Assembly: GCF_002269125.1 (NCBI RefSeq)
Contig: NZ_NQKI01000021.1
Coordinates: forward strand, 21,952-85,951
Direction: 5' to 3'
From: Pseudomonas lundensis
GTDB lineage: Bacteria; Pseudomonadota; Gammaproteobacteria; Pseudomonadales; Pseudomonadaceae
Length of the DNA stretch: 64,000 nucleotides
The notes under the pieces were generated by a model. The model was given only the letters and a program-made list of their open reading frames with translations, was not told where the DNA came from and ran no database searches. Made by a program: the position numbers and the translations under genes. How positions within the stretch are numbered: position 1 is the stretch's first letter; every line of letters begins with the position of its first letter. This document shows, one piece after another, positions 35,293 to 44,666 of this stretch.

Positions 35293-38200
35293 ATGGCGTT
35301 CTTCACCGCAGCCAGCAAGGCCGACTTCCAGCATCAACTGCAAGCGGCACTGGCGCAGCACATCAGTGAACAGGCACTGCCACAAGTGGCGCTGTTCGCC
35401 GAGCAATTCTTCGGCATCATTTCTCTGGATGAACTCACTCAACGTCGCATGTCCGACCTTGCCGGCTGTACGCTGTCGGCCTGGCGCCTGCTCGAACGTT
35501 TTGACCCGGCCCAACCTCAAGTGCGGGTCTACAACCCGGATTACGAACGCCACGGCTGGCAATCGACGCACACTGCCGTCGAAGTGCTGCATCACGATCT
35601 GCCGTTTCTGGTGGACTCGGTACGCACCGAGCTCAACCGACGCGGTTACAGCATTCACACGCTGCAAACCACTGTGCTGAGCGTTCGTCGGGGCAGTAAG
35701 GGCGAGTTGCTGGAAATCCTGCCAAAGGGTACGCAGGGCGAGGGTGTTTCCCAAGAGTCGCTGATGTATCTGGAGATTGATCGCTGCTCCAATACCGCTG
35801 AATTGAATGTGCTGAGCAAGGAACTGGAACAGGTTCTGGGTGAAGTGCGTATTGCTGTGACTGACTTTGAGCCAATGAAGGCCAAGGTTCAGGAGTTGCT
35901 GGCGAGCATCGACAGTTGCCAGTACGCCGTGGCGGCTGATGAGAAAGCCGAGATCAAGAGTTTTCTGGAATGGCTGGTGGGCAACCACTTCACGTTCCTG
36001 GGCTACGAAGAGTTCGTGGTGCGCGATGAAGCGGACGGTGGCCATATCGAATATGACCCGGCTTCTTTCCTCGGTCTTACCAAGCTGCTGCGCGCCGGGC
36101 TGACCCCCGAAGACCTGCGCATCGAAGACTATGCCGTCAGTTACCTGCGTGAACCGACCTTGTTGTCGTTCGCCAAGGCGGCCCATCCAAGCCGTGTGCA
36201 CCGTCCTGCTTACCCGGATTATGTGTCGATCCGCCAGATCGATGCTGACGGCAAGGTGTTGAAAGAATGCCGCTTCATGGGCCTTTACACCTCGTCGGTG
36301 TATGGCGAGAGCGTGCGTGAAATTCCGTACATCCGCCGCAAAGTGGCTGAAATTGAACGCCGCTCCGGCTTCCAGCCCAAGGCGCACCTGGGCAAGGAAC
36401 TGGCGCAGGTGGTGGAAGTGCTGCCCCGCGATGACCTGTTCCAGACCCCGGTCGACGAACTGTTCAGTACCGTGATGTCGATTGTGCAAATTCAGGAGCG
36501 CAACAAGATTCGCGTGTTCCTGCGCAAAGATCCGTACGGACGTTTCTGCTATTGCCTGGCGTATGTGCCGCGCGATGTCTACTCCACCGAAGTACGGCAG
36601 AAAATCCAGCAAGTACTGATGGATCGCCTGCAAGCGTCGGACTGCGAGTTCTGGACATTCTTCTCGGAGTCTGTGCTGGCACGCGTTCAGTTGATCTTGC
36701 GGGTTGACCCGAAAAATCGCATCGATATCGACCCGTTACTGCTGGAAAAAGAAGTCATTCAGGCCTGCCGTAGCTGGCAAGACGATTACGCGAGCCTGGT
36801 GGTTGAAAGTTTCGGTGAGGCCAACGGCACCAAAGTACTGAGCGACTTCCCGAAAGGCTTCCCGGCGGGCTACCGCGAACGTTTTGCTGCGCACTCGGCC
36901 GTGGTCGACATGCAGCACCTGATGAGCCTGAACGAGCAAAACCCGCTGGTCATGAGCTTCTACCAGCCGCTGGGGCAGAGCGCCGGTCAGGAATTGCATT
37001 GCAAGCTTTATCACGCCGACACGCCGCTGGCCCTGTCGGATGTGTTGCCGATTCTGGAAAACCTCGGTTTGCGCGTGTTGGGTGAGTTTCCGTATCGCCT
37101 GCGCCACGCCAACGGTCGCGAGTTCTGGATCCACGATTTCGCCTTTACCGCGGGCGAAGGCTTGAACCTGGACATCCAGCAACTTAACGACACCCTGCAA
37201 GATGCGTTTGTGCACATCGTCAGTGGTGATGCAGAAAACGATGCGTTTAACCGTCTGGTGCTGACCGCCGGTCTGCCATGGCGCGATGTGGCGCTGCTAC
37301 GTGCCTACGCCCGTTACTTGAAGCAAATCCGTCTGGGCTTCGATCTGGGCTACATCGCCAGTACGTTGAACAACCACACCGACATCGCCCGTGAATTGAC
37401 CCGGTTGTTCAAGACGCGTTTTTACTTAGCGCGCAAGCTCACCGCTGAAGACCTTGAAGACAAGCAGCAACGCTTGGAACAGGCAATTTTGACGGCTCTG
37501 GACGATGTTCAGGTGCTCAATGAAGACCGCATCCTGCGCCGCTATCTGGACCTGATCAAAGCGACGTTGCGTACCAACTTCTACCAGCCGGATGCCAACG
37601 GGCAAAACCGTTCGTATTTCAGCTTCAAGTTCAATCCGCACCTGATTCCCGAGTTGCCGAAACCGGTGCCCAAGTTTGAAATATTCGTCTATTCGCCGCG
37701 AGTGGAAGGCGTGCATTTGCGCTTCGGCAACGTGGCGCGCGGCGGTTTGCGCTGGTCGGACCGAGAAGAGGACTTCCGCACTGAAGTGCTGGGGTTGGTC
37801 AAGGCCCAGCAGGTGAAGAACTCGGTCATCGTGCCGGTGGGTGCCAAGGGCGGTTTCGTTCCTCGTCGCTTGCCATTGGGCGGCGGCCGCGACGAGATTC
37901 AGGCGGAAGCGATTGCCTGCTACCGGATTTTTATTTCCGGTTTGCTGGACATCACCGACAACCTCAAGGACGGCGCACTGGTGCCGCCATTGAACGTCGT
38001 TCGTCACGATGAGGACGACCCGTACCTGGTGGTGGCTGCGGACAAAGGCACCGCGACCTTCTCCGACATCGCCAACGGCATCGCCATTGACTATGGCTTC
38101 TGGCTGGGTGACGCATTCGCCTCGGGCGGTTCGGCCGGTTATGACCACAAGAAGATGGGCATTACCGCCAAAGGCGCCTGGGTCGGTGTGCAGCGCCACT

Positions 38201-40149
38201 TCAAAGAGCGCGGGATCAACGTTCAGGAAGACAGCATCAGCGTAGTCGGGATCGGCGATATGGCCGGTGACGTATTCGGCAATGGTTTGTTGATGTCCGA
38301 CAAACTGCAACTGGTGGCTGCGTTCAACCACTTGCATATCTTTATCGATCCAAATCCGGAGCCTGCCAACAGCTTCGCGGAGCGCAAGCGCCTGTTCGAC
38401 TTGCCGCGTTCGGCCTGGTCAGACTACGACACGAGCATCATGTCGGCCGGTGGCGGCATTTTCTCGCGTAGCGCAAAAAGCATCGCCATTTCCCCGGAAA
38501 TGAAAGAGCGTTTTGCAATCACGGCTGACAAGCTGACCCCGACCGAGTTGCTTAACGCCTTGCTCAAGGCGCCGGTAGATCTGTTGTGGAACGGCGGCAT
38601 CGGTACTTACGTCAAAGCCAGCAGTGAAAGTCATGCAGATGTTGGCGATAAGGCTAACGATGCACTGCGAGTCAACGGTAACGAGTTGCGCTGCAAGGTG
38701 GTGGGAGAGGGCGGCAACCTCGGCATGACGCAACTGGGGCGTGTGGAGTTCGGCCTCAATGGCGGTGCGACCAACACCGACTTCATTGACAACGCCGGCG
38801 GTGTTGACTGCTCTGACCATGAAGTGAATATCAAGATCCTGCTCAACGAAGTGGTGCAGGCTGGTGATATGACCGAGAAGCAGCGTAACCAGCTGTTGGG
38901 CAGCATGACCGATGAAGTGGGCGCTTTGGTGCTGGGCAACAACTACAAGCAGACGCAGGCCATTTCGTTGGCGGCGCGCCGTGCTTATGAGCGAATTGCC
39001 GAGTACAAGCGCCTGATGAACGACCTGGAAGCGCGTGGCAAGTTGGACCGTGCCATCGAGTTCCTGCCGTCTGAGGAGCAGCTTAACGAGCGTGTGGCGG
39101 CAGGTCATGGCCTGACCCGTGCCGAGCTGTCGGTGCTGATTTCCTACAGCAAGATTGACCTCAAAGAGGCGCTGCTCAACTCCCAGGTGCCGGATGACGC
39201 GTACCTGACCCGCGACATGGAAACTGCGTTCCCGCCGATGCTGGTCAGCAAGTTCGCCGAAGCGATGCGTCGTCATCGCTTGAAGCGTGAAATCGTCAGC
39301 ACGCAGATCGCCAACGATCTGGTCAACCACATGGGCATTACTTTTGTTGAGCGGCTCAAGGAGTCGACCGGCATGAGCGCAGCCAATGTGGCCGGTGCTT
39401 ACGTGATCGTGCGTGACATTTTCCACCTCCCGCACTGGTTCCGTCAGATCGAGGCGCTGGACTATCAGGTGCCGGCCGAAATTCAGCTGGCCTTGATGGA
39501 TGAACTGATGCGTCTGGGGCGTCGCGCCACGCGCTGGTTCCTGCGCAGCCGCCGCAATGAGCTGGACGCCGCGCGGGATGTGGCGCACTTCGGTCCGCAT
39601 CTGGCGGCATTGGGCCTCAAGCTCGACGAACTGCTGGAAGGCCCGACCCGTGAAGGCTGGCAAACGCGCTACCAGGCGTATGTCGAGGCGGGTGTGCCGG
39701 AGTTGCTGGCACGCATGGTGGCGGGCACAACGCACTTGTATACCTTGCTGCCCATCATTGAAGCCTCGGATGTGACCGGGCAGAACGCGGTGGACGTGGC
39801 CAAGGCGTATTTCGCTGTAGGCAGTGCGCTGGACCTGACCTGGTATTTGCAGCAAATCAGCAACCTGCCGGTGGAAAACAACTGGCAGGCGCTGGCCCGT
39901 GAAGCCTTCCGCGACGATATCGACTGGCAGCAGCGGGCGATCACGGTCTCGGTCCTGCAAATGACCGATGCCGGGGAGAGCATCGAGGCGCGTCTGGCGC
40001 TGTGGCTGGAACAGAACCAGACCATGGTTGAACGCTGGCGCGCCATGCTGGTGGATTTGCGTGCCGCAACGGGTAATGACTATGCGATGTATGCCGTCGC
40101 TAACCGTGAATTGCTGGACTTGGCCATGAGTGGTCAAACCGCGATCTGA
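35293..40149 (+). CDS. gdhB: NAD-specific glutamate dehydrogenase, 180-kDa class
   Basis: A 1618-aa catabolic glutamate dehydrogenase of the L_180 class, which oxidatively deaminates glutamate to 2-oxoglutarate; the length is right for the pseudomonad/Streptomyces type. A large N-terminal region with ACT-like regulatory domains precedes the catalytic core. In the core GNVARGGLRWSDREEDFRTE and VIVPVGAKGGFV carry the substrate-binding lysines (about residues 810-865). GIGDMAGDVFGNG is in the nucleotide-binding part. The start follows AAGCGGAG. It is followed by a strong intrinsic terminator. The pentonate cluster also ends in 2-oxoglutarate but no co-regulation is visible. Confidence 0.95.
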   Translation: MAFFTAASKADFQHQLQAALAQHISEQALPQVALFAEQFFGIISLDELTQRRMSDLAGCTLSAWRLLERFDPAQPQVRVYNPDYERHGWQSTHTAVEVLHHDLPFLVDSVRTELNRRGYSIHTLQTTVLSVRRGSKGELLEILPKGTQGEGVSQESLMYLEIDRCSNTAELNVLSKELEQVLGEVRIAVTDFEPMKAKVQELLASIDSCQYAVAADEKAEIKSFLEWLVGNHFTFLGYEEFVVRDEADGGHIEYDPASFLGLTKLLRAGLTPEDLRIEDYAVSYLREPTLLSFAKAAHPSRVHRPAYPDYVSIRQIDADGKVLKECRFMGLYTSSVYGESVREIPYIRRKVAEIERRSGFQPKAHLGKELAQVVEVLPRDDLFQTPVDELFSTVMSIVQIQERNKIRVFLRKDPYGRFCYCLAYVPRDVYSTEVRQKIQQVLMDRLQASDCEFWTFFSESVLARVQLILRVDPKNRIDIDPLLLEKEVIQACRSWQDDYASLVVESFGEANGTKVLSDFPKGFPAGYRERFAAHSAVVDMQHLMSLNEQNPLVMSFYQPLGQSAGQELHCKLYHADTPLALSDVLPILENLGLRVLGEFPYRLRHANGREFWIHDFAFTAGEGLNLDIQQLNDTLQDAFVHIVSGDAENDAFNRLVLTAGLPWRDVALLRAYARYLKQIRLGFDLGYIASTLNNHTDIARELTRLFKTRFYLARKLTAEDLEDKQQRLEQAILTALDDVQVLNEDRILRRYLDLIKATLRTNFYQPDANGQNRSYFSFKFNPHLIPELPKPVPKFEIFVYSPRVEGVHLRFGNVARGGLRWSDREEDFRTEVLGLVKAQQVKNSVIVPVGAKGGFVPRRLPLGGGRDEIQAEAIACYRIFISGLLDITDNLKDGALVPPLNVVRHDEDDPYLVVAADKGTATFSDIANGIAIDYGFWLGDAFASGGSAGYDHKKMGITAKGAWVGVQRHFKERGINVQEDSISVVGIGDMAGDVFGNGLLMSDKLQLVAAFNHLHIFIDPNPEPANSFAERKRLFDLPRSAWSDYDTSIMSAGGGIFSRSAKSIAISPEMKERFAITADKLTPTELLNALLKAPVDLLWNGGIGTYVKASSESHADVGDKANDALRVNGNELRCKVVGEGGNLGMTQLGRVEFGLNGGATNTDFIDNAGGVDCSDHEVNIKILLNEVVQAGDMTEKQRNQLLGSMTDEVGALVLGNNYKQTQAISLAARRAYERIAEYKRLMNDLEARGKLDRAIEFLPSEEQLNERVAAGHGLTRAELSVLISYSKIDLKEALLNSQVPDDAYLTRDMETAFPPMLVSKFAEAMRRHRLKREIVSTQIANDLVNHMGITFVERLKESTGMSAANVAGAYVIVRDIFHLPHWFRQIEALDYQVPAEIQLALMDELMRLGRRATRWFLRSRRNELDAARDVAHFGPHLAALGLKLDELLEGPTREGWQTRYQAYVEAGVPELLARMVAGTTHLYTLLPIIEASDVTGQNAVDVAKAYFAVGSALDLTWYLQQISNLPVENNWQALAREAFRDDIDWQQRAITVSVLQMTDAGESIEARLALWLEQNQTMVERWRAMLVDLRAATGNDYAMYAVANRELLDLAMSGQTAI

Positions 40150-40162
40150 GGGTCAGCGCGGT

Positions 40163-40201
40163 AAAAAAAAGCCCCGGCTCATTTGAGTCGGGGCTTTTTT
40201 A
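40163..40201. terminator. Strong bidirectional terminator, gdhB / DUF4404
   Basis: Stem AGCCCCGGCTCA / TGAGTCGGGGCT (12 bp, one G-U) is flanked by A8 on the left and T6 on the right, so it can terminate transcripts from both convergent genes. Confidence 0.9.
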
Positions 40202-40225
40202 TTTTCTTTTAGGGGCGGCGACCGT

Positions 40226-40489
40226 TTAGATGCCAATGTTGCCGAGTGTCTGGACAATATTGCGCAATGTGCCGGCCAGGGCCGGGTGTTCCACCTCAAA
40301 GCGTTCTACAGCCAGATTAACGCTGTCTGCGAGGCTGTTGTCTTGCGTGGCTGTCTCAAGTTTGATTTGAGCATCGATTTTCTGCGCCAGGTCATCCAGC
40401 TCTTCCCGTTCCTTTAAAGACAAGGGCGAATTTTGGTCCAGTTGCGCGCGCAGGGTGTCGAGTTGTTTTTGCAGTTCGCGAGCAGGCAT
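40226..40489 (-). CDS. DUF4404 family protein
   Basis: An 87-aa helical, coiled-coil-like protein (MPARELQKQLDTLRAQLDQN; ERFEVEHPALAGTLRNIVQTLGNIGI at the C-terminus) typical of DUF4404. The downstream of two ATGs is chosen because AAGGA lies 8 bp before it. It is convergent with gdhB and divergent from mlaA. Function unknown. Confidence 0.8.
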   Translation of the reverse strand: MPARELQKQLDTLRAQLDQNSPLSLKEREELDDLAQKIDAQIKLETATQDNSLADSVNLAVERFEVEHPALAGTLRNIVQTLGNIGI

Positions 40490-40802
40490 AACGTTCATCC
40501 TTTATTGAGAGGCTGTGAGATAGACCTTCGCAATGAACAAAAGGTCGATCAAGCGGGCCTTTAGAGTAATCCACTCATGTTGAATTGGCATGATCCATCT
40601 CATTTTTGTGAAAAGTCATGCGTTCTGCCACCTGCCGCACCCAGGCATCAGGCGTTAATCGTGATGACTTGAGCCCGCCGGGCGTGAATAGATTGCATGT
40701 TGTGTATTTAAGGGGGCTGCCTGTTTGACATTTCTCGTTATACTAACGCCCAAAACCAGGGCATAGCGCCCGAGTGTAAGTGCTGCTTAGGAGTTTTTTG
40801 CT
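40490..40802. other. 313-bp divergent intergenic region (DUF4404 / mlaA)
   Basis: No gene seen. For mlaA a TATACT -10-like element is at 40739-40744, about 59 bp before the ATG. TTGACA at 40725-40730 is too close to pair with it, so the real -35 is unclear and a sigma-S-type promoter is possible. AGGAG precedes the mlaA start. Confidence 0.4.
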
Positions 40803-41492
40803 ATGCGCTGGAATGATCGTTTGGCTCAATTGTGTCTGTGTGCAGGTGTGGCAATGCTGCCATTTACCGCTCACGCGGCTACCGAAGATGACCCATGGGA
40901 AGGCGTTAACCGTGTCATTTTCAAGTTCAACGACACGATTGATACCTATGCCTTGAAGCCAATTGCTCAGGGCTACCAGTACATCACGCCTCAATTCCTT
41001 GAGGACGGCATTCACAACATGTACCGCAACATCGGTGACGTGCGTAACCTCGCCAACGATGTGTTGCAGGCCAAGCCACACGCAGCGGGCGTGGACACGG
41101 CACGTGTGTTGATGAACACCATCATCGGCGTGGGTGGCTTCTTTGATGTAGGCACCAAAATGGGCCTGCAGCGCAACGAAGAAGACTTCGGTCAGACGCT
41201 GGGTCGCTGGGGTGTTCCAAGTGGTCCCTATGTGGTACTGCCGTTGCTTGGCCCAAGCACCGTACGTGATGCGGTCGCTATCTACCCGGACACTTACGCC
41301 GAACCCTACCGTTACATGAATGACATCCCGGCGCGCAACATGGCGATCGGCATGGACGTGATCGATACCCGCGCTAGCTTGCTCTCGGCGGAAAAACTGA
41401 TCACGGGCGATAAGTATGTGTTTATCCGCAATGCTTACCTGCAAAACCGCGAGTTCAAGGTTAAGGATGGCCAGGTAGAAGACGATTTTTAA
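40803..41492 (+). CDS. mlaA: MlaA (VacJ) family outer-membrane lipid-asymmetry protein
   Basis: A 229-aa protein of the MlaA/VacJ family, the outer-membrane component that removes misplaced phospholipids and hands them to MlaC. The hallmark DPWEGVNRVIFKFNDTIDTYALKPIAQGY follows an N-terminal signal, and PSGPYVVLPLLGPSTVRD is present. Unlike the E. coli protein there is no obvious lipobox: the only early cysteines are Cys12 and Cys14 in LCLCAGV, within the hydrophobic core, and the likely cleavage is after THAHA-like TAHA. It may be anchored differently or be periplasm-facing. A terminator follows. Confidence 0.88.
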   Translation: MRWNDRLAQLCLCAGVAMLPFTAHAATEDDPWEGVNRVIFKFNDTIDTYALKPIAQGYQYITPQFLEDGIHNMYRNIGDVRNLANDVLQAKPHAAGVDTARVLMNTIIGVGGFFDVGTKMGLQRNEEDFGQTLGRWGVPSGPYVVLPLLGPSTVRDAVAIYPDTYAEPYRYMNDIPARNMAIGMDVIDTRASLLSAEKLITGDKYVFIRNAYLQNREFKVKDGQVEDDF

Positions 41493-41829
41493 ACCGTTTG
41501 CTACCGCTTGCGCAAAAGAGCCCTTCGGGGCTCTTTTTTGTTTTCAGGGCGTTTATGAGCACGAATCAAACGTGACCGACCATGCTTTTAGTCAGCTCGG
41601 CGCAGGTTCTTATAACTGTGGGGAATTTCTCTTATGAAGCTCCGTCCCTCAGCTTCGGGCCGAGCTTGAAACCCCCCGCGGATGGGAGTACCGTCTGCGC
41701 CTTACGCGAGCACCTTTGTAGAACTGAGCAATACTGAATACCAGTTCCAGGTGTTTCAAAGTACATTCAGTCGTTGAACCCGCTCAGTGCGTGTTTAATG
41801 CCAACCTAATTCTGGCGCCATTTGCCCAC
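41493..41829. other. 337-bp region between mlaA and the rssB-like gene
   Basis: It contains the mlaA terminator and then no convincing gene. A small hairpin GAAGCT-ccgtccctc-AGCTTC lies near 41636-41656. The remaining sequence before the response-regulator gene may be a long leader. Confidence 0.4.
41514..41539 (+). terminator. Intrinsic terminator of mlaA
   Basis: AAAAGAGCCC-TTCG-GGGCTCTTTT gives a 10-bp stem with a UUCG tetraloop followed by a T-run, 22 bp after the stop codon. Confidence 0.93.
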
Positions 41830-43014
41830 ATGCAAAAAACCAGTGCCACGCTGCTGATCATTGATGACGACGACGTCGTACGCGCCAGTCTGGCGGCTTA
41901 TCTGGAAGACAGCGGATTCAGCGTTCTCCAGGCCAGTAATGGCTTGCAGGGACTTCAGGTGTTCGAGAGCGAACGGCCCGATTTGGTCATCTGTGATTTG
42001 CGCATGCCGCAAATGGGTGGCCTTGAGCTGATTCGCCAAGTGACACTTCAGTCTCCCGTGACTCCGGTGATCGTTATTTCGGGCGCAGGGGTCATGAGTG
42101 ACGTGGTCGAGGCGTTACGCTTGGGCGCTGCCGACTACCTGATCAAGCCTCTCGAAGACTTGGCAGTGCTTGAGCATTCTGTTCATCGCGCCCTTGATCG
42201 TGCGCGTTTGTTAGTAGAAAACCAGCGTTACCGTGAGAAGCTCGAATCCGCCAATCGCGAGTTAGAGGCCAGTCTCCACTTGTTGCAGGAGGATCAGAAT
42301 GCAGGCCGACAGGTGCAGATGAATATGCTGCCCGTCAGTCCCTGGTCTATTGATGCGTTTGATTTTGCGCACCAGATCATTCCATCCTTGTATTTGTCGG
42401 GCGACTTTGTTGATTACTTCAGGGTGGACGAGCGCCGCGTGGCGTTTTACTTGGCTGACGTTTCAGGTCATGGGGCGTCTTCGGCTTTCGTGACGGTCCT
42501 GCTCAAATTCATGACCACGCGCTTGCTGTTTGAATCCAGGCGTAGCGGTACACTGCCTGAGTTCAAACCTTCGGAGGTGCTGGGGCATATCAACCGTGGT
42601 CTGATCAACTGCAAGCTTGGCAAGCATGTGACCATGGTCGGCGGGGTCATCGATGAAGAGAGCGGCCTGCTGACCTACAGCATTGGCGGGCATCTGCCCT
42701 TGCCGGTTTTGTACACGCCTGACAGTGTCAGTTATCTGGAAGGCCGCGGTTTACCGGTAGGCTTGTTCAACGAAGCCACCTATGAAGATCACACGCTCAA
42801 GCTGCCTGACAGATTCAGCCTGACGCTGATGTCTGACGGAATTTTGGATCTTTTGACTGAGCAGACGCTCAAAGAAAAAGAAGCTGCCTTGCCACAATTG
42901 GTGAAAGCAGCGGGTGGCAGCCTGGAAGGTCTGCGCCAAGTGTTTGGTTTAGCTACGCTCGGGGAGATGCCGGATGATATCGCCTTGTTGGTGTTAAGCA
43001 GGAATCTGAAATGA
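41830..43014 (+). CDS. rssB: RssB-like response regulator with PP2C/SpoIIE phosphatase domain
   Basis: A 394-aa protein: an N-terminal receiver domain (acidic pocket Asp12-15, phospho-acceptor Asp56 in VICDLRMP, Lys in YLIKP), a helical linker, and a PP2C-like SpoIIE domain (SGDFVDYF, ADVSGHGASSA, MSDGILD, PDDIALL). Pseudomonas RssB proteins of this architecture act in a sigma-S control circuit with a STAS antagonist. The STAS gene overlaps here by 4 bp, supporting that reading. The start 41830 (MQKTSATLL) matches the known N-terminus; ATG 41791 would add 13 residues. Neither has a strong Shine-Dalgarno. Confidence 0.87.
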   Translation: MQKTSATLLIIDDDDVVRASLAAYLEDSGFSVLQASNGLQGLQVFESERPDLVICDLRMPQMGGLELIRQVTLQSPVTPVIVISGAGVMSDVVEALRLGAADYLIKPLEDLAVLEHSVHRALDRARLLVENQRYREKLESANRELEASLHLLQEDQNAGRQVQMNMLPVSPWSIDAFDFAHQIIPSLYLSGDFVDYFRVDERRVAFYLADVSGHGASSAFVTVLLKFMTTRLLFESRRSGTLPEFKPSEVLGHINRGLINCKLGKHVTMVGGVIDEESGLLTYSIGGHLPLPVLYTPDSVSYLEGRGLPVGLFNEATYEDHTLKLPDRFSLTLMSDGILDLLTEQTLKEKEAALPQLVKAAGGSLEGLRQVFGLATLGEMPDDIALLVLSRNLK

Positions 43015-43493
43015 GTACCGGTAGAATTCAGTTCGCCGAACAGGATGGCACTTTCGTCCTGAAGTTTGTAGGTGAAGTGCGCCTGACCTTGTGTTCGGCA
43101 CTGGATGCAACGATTGAGAAAATTTTCACGGCGTTGAACTTTTCCGCCATCGTGATCGATCTGACCGAAACGCGCAGCATTGATAGCACTACGCTGGGGC
43201 TGCTGGCGAAATTGTCGATCCTTTCCCGGCAGAAAGTCGGCTTGTTGCCCACTGTCGTGACTACCCACGAAGACATTACCCGTCTGTTGCAATCCATGGG
43301 CTTTGATCAGGTTTTCAATATCGTGGGCACGCCCTTGCCCTGTCCTGAGTGCCTGACAGATCTGCCTTCACAGGATCAGTCGGAAGAAATCGTACGGGTC
43401 AAAGTGCTGGAGGCGCATAAAATCCTCATGAGCCTTAATGACTCCAATCATGAAGCTTTCCATGATCTGGTGAATGCGCTCGAGCGCAGCTGA
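43011..43493 (+). CDS. STAS-domain anti-sigma factor antagonist
   Basis: A 160-aa protein whose first ~100 residues form a STAS domain (VIDLTETRSIDSTTLGLLAKLSIL). The likely phosphorylated serine is in RSIDSTTL (Ser59). A C-terminal extension follows. It overlaps the rssB-like phosphatase gene (ATGA), so the phosphatase probably dephosphorylates this protein in a partner-switching pathway. The corresponding kinase or anti-sigma factor is not next to it. An intrinsic terminator follows. Confidence 0.88.
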   Translation: MSTGRIQFAEQDGTFVLKFVGEVRLTLCSALDATIEKIFTALNFSAIVIDLTETRSIDSTTLGLLAKLSILSRQKVGLLPTVVTTHEDITRLLQSMGFDQVFNIVGTPLPCPECLTDLPSQDQSEEIVRVKVLEAHKILMSLNDSNHEAFHDLVNALERS

Positions 43494-43508
43494 ATCAACC
43501 GTACGAAC

Positions 43509-43543
43509 AAAGGAGCCATCCTGTAGCGGGGTGGCTCCTTTTT
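43509..43543. terminator. Terminator between STAS gene and dusA
   Basis: AAAGGAGCCA and TGGCTCCTTT form a 10-bp stem with a 13-nt loop followed by TTT. It lies in the short gap between these convergent genes. Confidence 0.85.
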
Positions 43544-43553
43544 CGTCGTGGCG

Positions 43554-44564
43554 TTAGCGTCCTTCCAGCAGCTCCCCGGCTTGATCCAGCAGTGCCAGCG
43601 GATCCTCGGCCTTATGAATATCCACTGAGAGCAACTGGCGAAAGCGTCGAGCCCCCGGGAAACCTTGCCCAAGCCCCAGGATATGCCGGGTAACGTGATG
43701 CATAGCTCCCCCTGCAGCCAAATGCTGCGCAATATAAGGCCGCAACAACGCTAATGCCTCAGCGCGGGTAACGATTGGCGCCTCACTACCAAATAACTGC
43801 TGATCGACACCGGCAAGAATATAGGGGTTGTGATAAGCCTCGCGTCCCAGCATTACGCCATCAAAAACCTGCAAATGCTCTTGGCATTGCTCAAGCGTTT
43901 TTATCCCGCCATTAAGAATGATTTCGAGGTCAGGGAAGTCTGACTTCAGCTGTGCTGCGACGTCATAGCGCAAGGGAGGGATATCCCGATTTTCCTTGGG
44001 TGACAGCCCTTCAAGAATCGCGATTCGAGCGTGTGCCGTAAAACTTTCGCATCCCGCATCGTTCACCGTCCCGACAAAATCACACAGCTGAGCATAACTG
44101 TCGCGGCCATTAATACCGATGCGGTGCTTGACCGTCACGGGAATAGACACCGCATCGCACATGGCTTTGACGCAATCAGCCACCAGCGCGGGATGTGCCA
44201 TCAAGCATGCGCCAATCATATTATTTTGCACCCGATCACTCGGGCAGCCGACATTTAAGTTCACTTCATCGTAACCGGCGTCTTGCGCCAGACGTGCGCA
44301 TGCTGCCAGATCGGCAGCCGTGCTTCCCCCCAGTTGCAATGCCAGCGGATGCTCGGACACGTCATGCCGGAGAAAACGCTCAGCATCGCCGTGTAACAGT
44401 GCACCGGTAGTGACCATTTCAGTGTAGAGCAGGGCGTTTTTGGAAAGCAGTCGCAAGAAGAAGCGGCAATGACGATCAGTCCAATCCATCATGGGGGCCA
44501 CGCTAAAGCGTCTGGACACCGCAGAGCCTGTGTTTACGTGGGGTGTAGCTGAATTCTGTACCAT
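43554..44564 (-). CDS. dusA: tRNA-dihydrouridine(20/20a) synthase DusA
   Basis: A 336-aa flavoenzyme reducing uridine 20/20a in the tRNA D-loop. RRFSVAPMMDWTDRHCRFFLRLLS begins the TIM barrel, and the catalytic Cys107 is in NLNVGCPSDRV. KHRIGIN and ILNGGI are the FMN-binding parts. The gene is full length. The 5' end of dusA is a documented integration site for a family of prophages and islands, and here an integrase gene starts about 100 bp upstream of it. The first ~15 codons may therefore derive from the element. Confidence 0.95.
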   Translation of the reverse strand: MVQNSATPHVNTGSAVSRRFSVAPMMDWTDRHCRFFLRLLSKNALLYTEMVTTGALLHGDAERFLRHDVSEHPLALQLGGSTAADLAACARLAQDAGYDEVNLNVGCPSDRVQNNMIGACLMAHPALVADCVKAMCDAVSIPVTVKHRIGINGRDSYAQLCDFVGTVNDAGCESFTAHARIAILEGLSPKENRDIPPLRYDVAAQLKSDFPDLEIILNGGIKTLEQCQEHLQVFDGVMLGREAYHNPYILAGVDQQLFGSEAPIVTRAEALALLRPYIAQHLAAGGAMHHVTRHILGLGQGFPGARRFRQLLSVDIHKAEDPLALLDQAGELLEGR

Positions 44565-44622
44565 TTTTGTCTACGTGTTTTAAGCATGTTTTAGGGCGTT
44601 TTCAGGCGTTTTTCAAGGCTCG

Positions 44623-44663
44623 GTGGTACGATGTACCACTTTGAAACTGACGCGTACCACTTT
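44623..44663. repeat. Palindrome and 21-bp-spaced direct repeats at the dusA/integrase junction
   Basis: GTGGTAC-GAT-GTACCAC (44623-44639) is a perfect inverted repeat. GTACCACTTT occurs at 44633-44642 and again at 44654-44663, 21 bp apart, immediately before the integrase start. They look like integrase or accessory-protein binding sites at the attachment end; this is inference. Confidence 0.55.
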
Positions 44664-44666
44664 CTC

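Noticed and set aside
38419..40137. 572-codon leftward frame opposite gdhB
   Set aside because: Antisense shadow of a conserved enzyme; composition is His/Gln/Arg-rich as expected for such shadows.
40725..40744. TTGACA ... TATACT as a normal sigma-70 promoter of mlaA
   Set aside because: Only 8 bp separate the two boxes, so they cannot be the -35 and -10 of one promoter.
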